A DNA stretch of 64,000 bases from DATGPD01 sp041398565 (lineage in GTDB: Bacteria; Planctomycetota; UBA1135; UBA2386). Every line of letters begins with the position of its first letter. Positions within the stretch are counted from its first letter, which is position 1. This document shows positions 56,951 to 64,000 of the stretch, one piece after another. Under the pieces are notes generated by a model. It had not been told where the DNA came from, did not search any database, and worked only from the letters and a program-made list of their open reading frames with translations. The stretch covers positions 124,001 through 188,000 of the forward strand of contig JAWKUN010000006.1 of assembly GCA_041398565.1 (NCBI GenBank), read 5' to 3'. Made by a program: the position numbers and the translations under genes.

Positions 56951-57951
56951 TCAGCGCTCGGCAGCCGACAGGCGCAGCACCGGAATCTCCGGCGGCGCTC
57001 CATAACGCACCGGCAGGACCGTCACCCCGACGCCGCGGCTCACGTAGAGCTGGTGGCCGTTGTTGATGACGCGACCCTGCAACCATCCGAAGCGGCTGTG
57101 TTGGCACAGGACCTTGCCGAACACCCGGATCTGGCCACCGTGCGTGTGCCCCGACAGGGTCACGTCGACCCCCACCGCCGCGGCCTCGAAGAAGAAGTCC
57201 GGGTGGTGCGACAGCAGGACGACCGGCTCTTGCCCGTTCCATCCCTGCAGCGCAGCGGCGAGATCGGGCGTCGCCTCGGTGAGGTCGTCGACCCCGCACA
57301 GCCAGACCCCGGCGCCCTCGCGCTCGAGGCGCATGCCGCGGTTGCACAGCACCTGCACACCCTGATCCTGCAGGAACGCCTGCCACAGCCCGATGTCGCG
57401 ACCGAAGAAGTGGTCGTGGTTGCCGGGCACCGCGAACACGCCGAGGGGCGCGCGCAGCAGCTTCAAGGGCTCTCGGTACAGCAGGATCTCGCGCTCGCGC
57501 GTGTTGATCAGATCGCCACCGAGGCACACCGCGTCCGGCGCCGTCTCCATGACCCGGGCGAAGATGCGGCACAGATCGCGCTCGTCCATGCAGCTGCCGG
57601 CGTGTAGATCGGACAGGAACGCCAGTTTCATGCCGTCGAGGCCGCGTCCGCCGCGGCGCAGGGCCACGTCGAAGAAGTGCACCTCGAGCTGCCTCTGCGC
57701 GCGCGCGTGCAGCCAACGTCCGGGCGGCAGCCGGTCGACGGCGCGATTGAGGCCGGCGGCGGCGATCGACGCCCAGCGGCGCCACCAAGTGCGCCGACCC
57801 GTGAGTGGCCCCACCGGGATCGGCGCGCGCCGGCGGTCCGCCGGCAGGAGATCGGGCACCGCCGGCACCGAGCGAGGCAACCGCAGGGGTGGGCTCGCCG
57901 CGGGCAGAGCGGTCGACGGCGGCACGGGCTGGTCGACGATCGAGGGACCGG

Positions 57952-57955
<4 letters not shown>
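56951..57955 (-). CDS. Metallophosphoesterase (calcineurin-like)
   Basis: This 334-aa protein has all five metal-binding blocks: FLSDLHAGS, LGGDLINT, VPGNHDHF, LLSHHPDF and LSGHTHGGQ. The first 105 residues form an N-terminal region with one possible hydrophobic/charged helix that may associate with the membrane. Family members hydrolyse phosphodiesters or phosphomonoesters, for example in UDP-diacylglucosamine or teichoic acid metabolism; substrate cannot be read here. The ATG overlaps the stop of the sigma-54 regulator gene (ATGA), making it the last gene of a tight leftward operon. Two-metal catalytic residues are intact. Confidence 0.86.
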
Positions 57956-59362
<1,407 letters not shown>

Positions 59363-59370
<8 letters not shown>

Positions 59371-60508
59371 CGGCACCTCCCGCTGCGATACCGGACGTCG
59401 CCGGCAGCTCGATCCTGAAGCGCGCGCCAGGCTGCCCCGGGTTGAGGAGGCTGAGCGATCCGCGCAGGAACGACAGCACGCGCGCCGACAGGGCCAGGCC
59501 CAGGCCGTGGCCGCGCGCCTTGCTGGAGACGAACGGCTGGAACAGCCGTGGTGCCAGCTCGGCCGGCACGCCGGGCCCGTTGTCGGCAACGTCGATCGCG
59601 ACACCGCCGGCACGAGACTCGACGACCGTCACGTCCAACCGCACGTCGTCACCGGCCGCCTCGACGGCGTTGCGCAGCAGGTTGGTGAGCACCCGCACCA
59701 GCACCGCTCCCTCGACCGAGGTCGCGGTCGCGCCGTGCACCGCCAGGCGCGACCGCGGCAGACCCGCGGCGACCGCCGCCTCGTCGATGGCCGTGGCGAG
59801 CGAGACCGTCCGCGACGACGCCGCTCCAGGGCGAGCGAATGCCAAGAGTTCGCGCACGATGCGGTCGATCTGCACCAGCCCGTCACCGATCCTGCCGGCG
59901 AACCGCTGCATCTCCTCCGGCCGCGCCGTGCGTTGCAGCAGGGCGGCGAAGCCAGCCACACCGTTGAGCGGATTCTTGATTTCGTGGGCGATGCCGAGCG
60001 CCAGCTCCGAGAGGCCCGCCAAGCGATCGAGCCGGTCGACCTCGCGCTCCAGGCGGGACACGTCGGTGCGATCCTCCAGCAGGACCAGCACGCCGCCACC
60101 GTCCATCGGCGCGCGCCGCACCTGCACGCGGGCTCCGCCGACGTCGCGCTCCCCCAGCGGCCAGGCGTGCGCGACCCCGAGGTCCGTTCCCGCGAGCAGC
60201 CGGTGCGCCGCGTCGTTGCTCCACACCAGCTCACCCGAGGTGGAGAACGCCAGCACACCGAGCGGCAGCGCCGCCAGTAGGCGATCGCGCTCGGCGAGCG
60301 TCGCCGCGAGCGCCGCATTCGAGTGCCGCAGCTCGAGATCGATGGCGGCAGCGCGCGCCTGCAGCTCGGCGTAGCTGGACTCGAGCCGGCGCGCGGCATC
60401 ACCGAAGCTCACCAGCGCCTGCGCCAGCTCCTCGGGTTGCAGGTCGCGGTCGGCGGCGGCCATGGGGTCGAGGGGCGCCGCCGGCAGCGGCGCCGGCGCG
60501 TCGCTCAC
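59363..60508 (-). CDS. Soluble sensor histidine kinase (NtrB-like)
   Basis: This 381-aa protein has no transmembrane helices. It has an N-terminal coiled-coil (about 20-75), a PAS-like domain (LLAALPLGVLAFSTSGELVW), an H-box with phosphorylatable His (ALGIAHEIKNPLNG), N-box LTNLLRNAVEAAG, G1 VADNGPGVP and G2 GHGLGLAL. It should phosphorylate the downstream regulator. The GTG at 60508 overlaps the stop of the upstream gene as seen throughout this genome; ATG at 60520 is the alternative and lacks a clear Shine-Dalgarno too. Its signal is likely cytosolic, or is delivered by one of the TPR proteins encoded upstream. Confidence 0.9.
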
Positions 60509-61389
60509 CGCTTGGGCCATGGCAAGGAGTCCGCCTTCTGCACCGGCTGCCACTCGGCGTTGTTCTGCATCCATTGCATCTGCCGGCGCGCCACGCGTGC
60601 GGCGCGCGCCCACGCCCCCGGCTGCTTCTGCCCCTTGACCTCGACGGTGTCGAGGGCTTCGACGCGCAGGTAGAGCTCGTCGGCCTTGTTGTTGTCGCCG
60701 AGCGCTTCGCAGGAGCGCGCCAGATAGAACAGGTCCATGAGGTCGGGGCTGGCCTCGACGGCGGCGGTCAGCTCCTGCCGCGCGCGCTCGAACTTGCGCG
60801 CCTTGAACAAGGCACGGCCGACGCGCGAGTGGTCTTCGGAGCCGCGCAGCAGAACCGGTGGCGGCCCCTCGGCGGTGGTCCCGCTCGACGCTGTGGCAGC
60901 GGGCGGCGCCACCTCGGCCTCGGGCGCCGCCGGTGGAGATTCCTCGTGCATGGAGAAGGGCTCCGGCCCGACTGCCGAGTGCCCCGGCGGCGTCAGCGTC
61001 GGCCCGGTGTCTCCGGGCTCGGTCGCCGCCACGACGTCGGCCATCTGCTGCTGCAGCTCCGCGCGCTTGGCCTCGACGGCCAGCAGCCGGCCACTGAGCA
61101 AGGTGATGCGCGCCTGCTCGTCGGCGTACTGCTGCTCGAGCGTGGCCCGGTCGCGACCGCGGTCGGCGTCGCTGAGCGCGAAGAACGCATCTGCCTGCAC
61201 CGGCAGGCCCATGTCGTAGCGGATGCGCAGACCCAGCAGGCGCTCCTGCATCGCCTGTGCACGCTGCAGCTCCTCGCGCAGGACGGCCGGGCTCCTCGCC
61301 GGTGTCCAGCCCTGCGCCGCGAGTGCCGCGGCGGTCGCCAGGCTCACGCCGATCGACGCGGCTGCGACCCTCGGCACCCGGCGCCTCAT
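60505..61389 (-). CDS. Exported coiled-coil/TPR protein
   Basis: This 294-aa protein has a signal peptide (VSLATAAALAAQ), a helical coiled-coil region (about residues 30-120; QQMADVVAATE), a Pro-rich linker and a C-terminal TPR unit (about 185-240; RALFKARKFERARQELTAA, FYLARSCEALGDNNKAD). It resembles periplasmic proteins such as YbgF/CpoB or secretion accessory TPR proteins, with no catalytic residues. Four-base overlap with the gene upstream and the histidine kinase after it indicates operon membership. Function unknown; possibly a periplasmic sensor or scaffold. Confidence 0.72.
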   Translation of the reverse strand: MRRRVPRVAAASIGVSLATAAALAAQGWTPARSPAVLREELQRAQAMQERLLGLRIRYDMGLPVQADAFFALSDADRGRDRATLEQQYADEQARITLLSGRLLAVEAKRAELQQQMADVVAATEPGDTGPTLTPPGHSAVGPEPFSMHEESPPAAPEAEVAPPAATASSGTTAEGPPPVLLRGSEDHSRVGRALFKARKFERARQELTAAVEASPDLMDLFYLARSCEALGDNNKADELYLRVEALDTVEVKGQKQPGAWARAARVARRQMQWMQNNAEWQPVQKADSLPWPKR

Positions 61390-62969
61390 CGCAGCACCCC
61401 GCGAAACGCGTCGGCAGCCCGCTCGACGTCGCCGAGCAGGGAGTAGGCGGTGCCGATGATCTCGGCGGTCTCGCGCTGCAGCGCCTCGTCCTCGATGGTC
61501 GACGCGATGGCGATCGCCTGCTTGGGGAAGGCCTCGAGATGGACGCGGTCCTGCTTTGCCTGCGCCAGCATCGCGCGGAGCTTGCGCACCCGCGCCATCT
61601 GGCCGTACGCACTCTCCTGGCCCGCCAGCAGCTCGGCGGTGGCGATCGCCTTCTGGTAGCGCCCGACCCCGTGGAACGAGTCGGCCAGGAACAGGATCAG
61701 GTCCGGATCGGCACCGGGACTGCGCACCTCGACCTCGAGGTCGGCGAACGCGGTGTCGCGCTGGCCCAGCGCCAGCGCCGTCTTGGCGTTGGCGATGCGC
61801 GCTTCCCGGCGGCCTTGCCGGTCGAGGGAGTCGAGGTGTCGCATGGCCGCCACGGCCGACGACCGCGCCTCGAGCAGCTGGCCGCGCGCCGTGTAGGTCT
61901 CGGTGAGGAGGATGTGGACCCGGCCACGCCGTGAGTCACTCGGCGCCAACCCGAGGAACAGCTCCAGCGCCTCCATGGCTTCGGCCCACTTGCCGATCCC
62001 AGCGGCACCCAGGCCGCGCAGGAACCAGTAGTCGATCGTCTGCTTCTCGGTCAGGTCGCGGAAGTTGCGGCTGCCGGCCAGCACCTCGATGTTGCGGAAC
62101 ACCTCGTCGGGACGCTGGCGCTTGGCCTGCGCCTGGGCCAGCAGCAGGTAGGCGTCGACGATTTCCGGCGTGTCGGCGAGCGGCAGCAGGTAGCTGCGCA
62201 GCTCGCGCACGCACTCGTCGTAGCGCTCGGCGACGATCATGATGCGACCGAGCAGGATCGCCGCCGCCGCCATCTCCGGCCGGCTCGGGTGCAGCTCGGT
62301 GACGCGCCGCGCCCAACGCTCGGCATCGTCGAGGTGGCCGAGCTCGAAGTTGCACTCGGCGATGCGCAGCATGGCGAGCGGTGCGTTCGGGTGCGTCTGG
62401 TCGCGGTCGTAGACCTCCTCGAACGCCGACGCAGCGCCTTCCAGATCGCCCTGCTGCAGCTTCATCTGAGCCAGCTGCATGCGCACCCGCATGCCCTCTT
62501 CTTGCACCAGCGGGTCGTACACCGCGTCGCGCTGCAAGAAGCTGTGGTACCACTGGATCGACCACTGGCGCAACCGCTGGCGGCCGGACTCGATGTCGGC
62601 GGAAGCCGGGCTGACGACGTGCACTCGCGTGTGCAGCACGCCTTCCTCGGTGCGGTCGTCGAACACGACATCGGCCCCGCCGGCCGCGGCGATCAGGTGG
62701 GCCACGGTGCGCGGCGGCTGCCGCTCGAAGGCGAGATCGATGGCGACCATCGCCAGCGCGTTCTCGAGCTGCTTGGTCTCGAAGTCGACCCGCCAGCCGA
62801 GCCCCTGTCCGAGCGCCAGCAGCGCGCGCTCGCAGGTCACGCCGTTGCTGTCGGCGGCCAGCATGGGCGGATCCTGGGTGCGGTCGACGACGAACAGGTC
62901 GGGACGCTCGACCTGAGCCGGCACACCGCGCAGGCAGACGGCCACGACGAGAGCGAGGCGACGCCTCAC
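61386..62969 (-). CDS. Exported protein with STN-like domain and TPRs
   Basis: This 527-aa protein has a signal peptide (RLALVVAVCLRGVPAQ). An STN-like domain lies around residues 40-115 (LALGQGLGWRVDFET, VAIDLAFERQPPRTVAHLIA), as found at the N-terminus of secretins and TonB-dependent transducers. At least six TPR-like repeats follow (about 160-520; ALEEVYDRD-type helices, LAMLRIAECNFELGHLDDA). It probably works in the periplasm as a peptidoglycan- or envelope-associated scaffold. GTG start overlaps the upstream stop by four bases. The same STN-type module occurs at 51281. Confidence 0.75.
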   Translation of the reverse strand: MRRRLALVVAVCLRGVPAQVERPDLFVVDRTQDPPMLAADSNGVTCERALLALGQGLGWRVDFETKQLENALAMVAIDLAFERQPPRTVAHLIAAAGGADVVFDDRTEEGVLHTRVHVVSPASADIESGRQRLRQWSIQWYHSFLQRDAVYDPLVQEEGMRVRMQLAQMKLQQGDLEGAASAFEEVYDRDQTHPNAPLAMLRIAECNFELGHLDDAERWARRVTELHPSRPEMAAAAILLGRIMIVAERYDECVRELRSYLLPLADTPEIVDAYLLLAQAQAKRQRPDEVFRNIEVLAGSRNFRDLTEKQTIDYWFLRGLGAAGIGKWAEAMEALELFLGLAPSDSRRGRVHILLTETYTARGQLLEARSSAVAAMRHLDSLDRQGRREARIANAKTALALGQRDTAFADLEVEVRSPGADPDLILFLADSFHGVGRYQKAIATAELLAGQESAYGQMARVRKLRAMLAQAKQDRVHLEAFPKQAIAIASTIEDEALQRETAEIIGTAYSLLGDVERAADAFRGVLR

Positions 62970-63877
62970 TTGTGCCCTCCTGGATTGCCGTCGGGCGCGG
63001 GAGCCTTGCCATCGTCGCCGGCCGGCGGCACACCCTGCGCCTCGGCGGCCCGCTTGCTCGCCGCCTGGCGCTCGGCGCCGTGCTCGGCCTCGATGCGGTA
63101 GCCGTCGCCGAGCTTCAGGTAGGCCTCGGCGATCTTGTCGCGCAGCGACGGCGGCACCTGCCGTTGTTGCAGCAGGAAGCGCGCGTAGTAGCGACGCATG
63201 TCGGCGCCGCGACCCTCGGCCTCGGCCTGCCTGGCCAGGTCGAGCAGATCCTGCGGCAGCTGCGCACCGATCCGCAACCGGTCCATCGCGGCTTCGTAGC
63301 GGCTGGCTTCCTCGTTGCGTCCGGCCCGCACCGCGAACATCGCCAGCGCGTGGTACACCAGACGCTGCTCGACCTCGCCCATGTAGGGATTGGCGCGCAG
63401 GTGGCCCTCCAGCGTGGCGATGGCGTCGTCGAACTTGCCTTGGCCCGCCATCTCCAGCGCTCGCAGGTACAGACCTTGCTCGCCGACCGCGAACCCGAGG
63501 CTGCGGCGCGGCGCCTCGGCCGCGTGCCCGGTGGCCGGCGCGGCGCCGTGCCCGCTCGCCGGCGAGGCTGCGGGTTCGACCGGCGCCTTGCCGATCGGGA
63601 GCGCCACGACCCCGCCGATCAGGGCCAGGTTCAACACCAGCAGGCCGCGCAGCAGCCACTCGCGGCGGATCGCTCCCGGCTCGGTCTGCGGGCGCGGCGG
63701 CGCAGGCGCGGCCTCCGGATCGGGTTGCAGCGCTGCCCGCGCCGCGGCGCGGGCCTCCTCCGCCAGATCGCGTGCCCCACGCTGCGTCGGCTTCTCGCCG
63801 GCGGCCATCATCGACTCGATGGGATCGCTCGGCGCCTGCGCCGAAGCCGCAGGTGGATGACCTTTCTCCTCGTGCAT
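62966..63877 (-). CDS. Single-pass membrane protein with TPR-like periplasmic part
   Basis: This 303-aa protein has a cytosolic Ala/Pro-rich N-terminal region (about 1-75), a transmembrane helix near residues 78-97 (GLLVLNLALIGGVVALPIG) and a periplasmic helical domain with a TPR-like pair (LRALEMAGQGKFDDAIATLE, VYHALAMFAVRAGRNEEASR). Such single-pass TPR proteins often belong to secretion or gliding-type envelope complexes. The overlap with the next gene implies they act together. The family is not recognised. Confidence 0.7.
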   Translation of the reverse strand: MHEEKGHPPAASAQAPSDPIESMMAAGEKPTQRGARDLAEEARAAARAALQPDPEAAPAPPRPQTEPGAIRREWLLRGLLVLNLALIGGVVALPIGKAPVEPAASPASGHGAAPATGHAAEAPRRSLGFAVGEQGLYLRALEMAGQGKFDDAIATLEGHLRANPYMGEVEQRLVYHALAMFAVRAGRNEEASRYEAAMDRLRIGAQLPQDLLDLARQAEAEGRGADMRRYYARFLLQQRQVPPSLRDKIAEAYLKLGDGYRIEAEHGAERQAASKRAAEAQGVPPAGDDGKAPAPDGNPGGHK

Positions 63878-63880
63878 GAC

Positions 63881-64000
63881 CTAGTCCCAGAGCTGACGCT
63901 GGTGCGCCGACAAGATCGGCCCACTCGACCCTCTCATCGGCAGGTCGTGGGCCCGACCCGTAAGCTCGAGGAACAAGCGCAGGTGGCCGGGCACGTTGAG
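63881..64000 (-). CDS. C-terminal end of an unidentified gene (5' end outside window)
   Basis: A leftward frame enters from the right edge and ends with TAG at 63881-63883, three bases before the ATG of the next gene. The last 39 residues include LRLFLELTGRAHDLPMRG and end in HQRQLWD. It is probably the first visible gene of the operon to the left, but too little is present to name it. Confidence 0.5.
   Translation of the reverse strand, partial: LNVPGHLRLFLELTGRAHDLPMRGSSGPILSAHQRQLWD

Overview
The window is one contiguous stretch of very GC-rich bacterial chromosome carrying about 52 protein genes and no rRNA, tRNA or CRISPR array that I can recognise. The gene repertoire suggests a planctomycete. 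It has an ECF sigma factor next to a large Ser/Thr kinase with TPRs, a Bat-type VWA operon, secreted DUF1080, SASA, DNRLRE and propeller proteins, and many large exported proteins sharing one C-terminal beta domain. This assignment is an inference from gene content. Many genes overlap by 4 bases (ATGA or GTGA), so translational coupling is common.

Layout. 1-11123: a thioredoxin-like/TPR protein (leftward, cut by the window edge) and a Bat-type locus (DUF58, membrane partner, BatA, BatB, TPR, BatD, BatE), interrupted by one oppositely oriented secreted repeat protein. 11141-15742: ECF sigma factor, YebC, DapA-family lyase, SDR and DUF1579 protein, with a 548-base repeat-filled intergenic region. 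15768-20280: SASA esterase, two tandem lipoproteins (the first extended by a repeat element) and a DNRLRE protein. 20430-23404: ECF sigma factor plus kinase. 23641-36389: large secreted proteins, a desaturase fused to a Rossmann-like domain, a subtilisin-like protease, and three tandem copies of a small secreted beta domain. 36602-41935: LTA-synthase-like sulfatase, an IS630-family element, a secreted beta protein and a MarR/SRPBCC pair. 41953-51168: lactonase-like propeller, TMTC-like membrane/TPR protein, serine dehydratase, DUF3667 protein, MFS transporter, DUF1080 and RidA. 51281-53273: an STN-like/sigma/membrane-protein operon. 53286-56800: topoisomerase III and a methyltransferase with a lipoprotein signal. 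56951-64000: a tightly overlapping leftward operon of TPR envelope proteins, a soluble histidine kinase, a sigma-54 activator and a metallophosphoesterase.

The most notable signals are these. (1) An (AC)8 microsatellite sits between a perfect Shine-Dalgarno/ATG and the body of the subtilase gene and puts the two out of frame, as in a phase-variable contingency locus. (2) Three families of interspersed structured repeats have stems that vary in sequence but keep pairing, including a multi-branched element that has become the 3' end of a lipoprotein gene. (3) An IS630-type element is inserted exactly in a stop codon, with target TA bases completing stops at both ends. (4) One C-terminal beta domain is found on five large secreted proteins and as three free-standing tandem cassettes.
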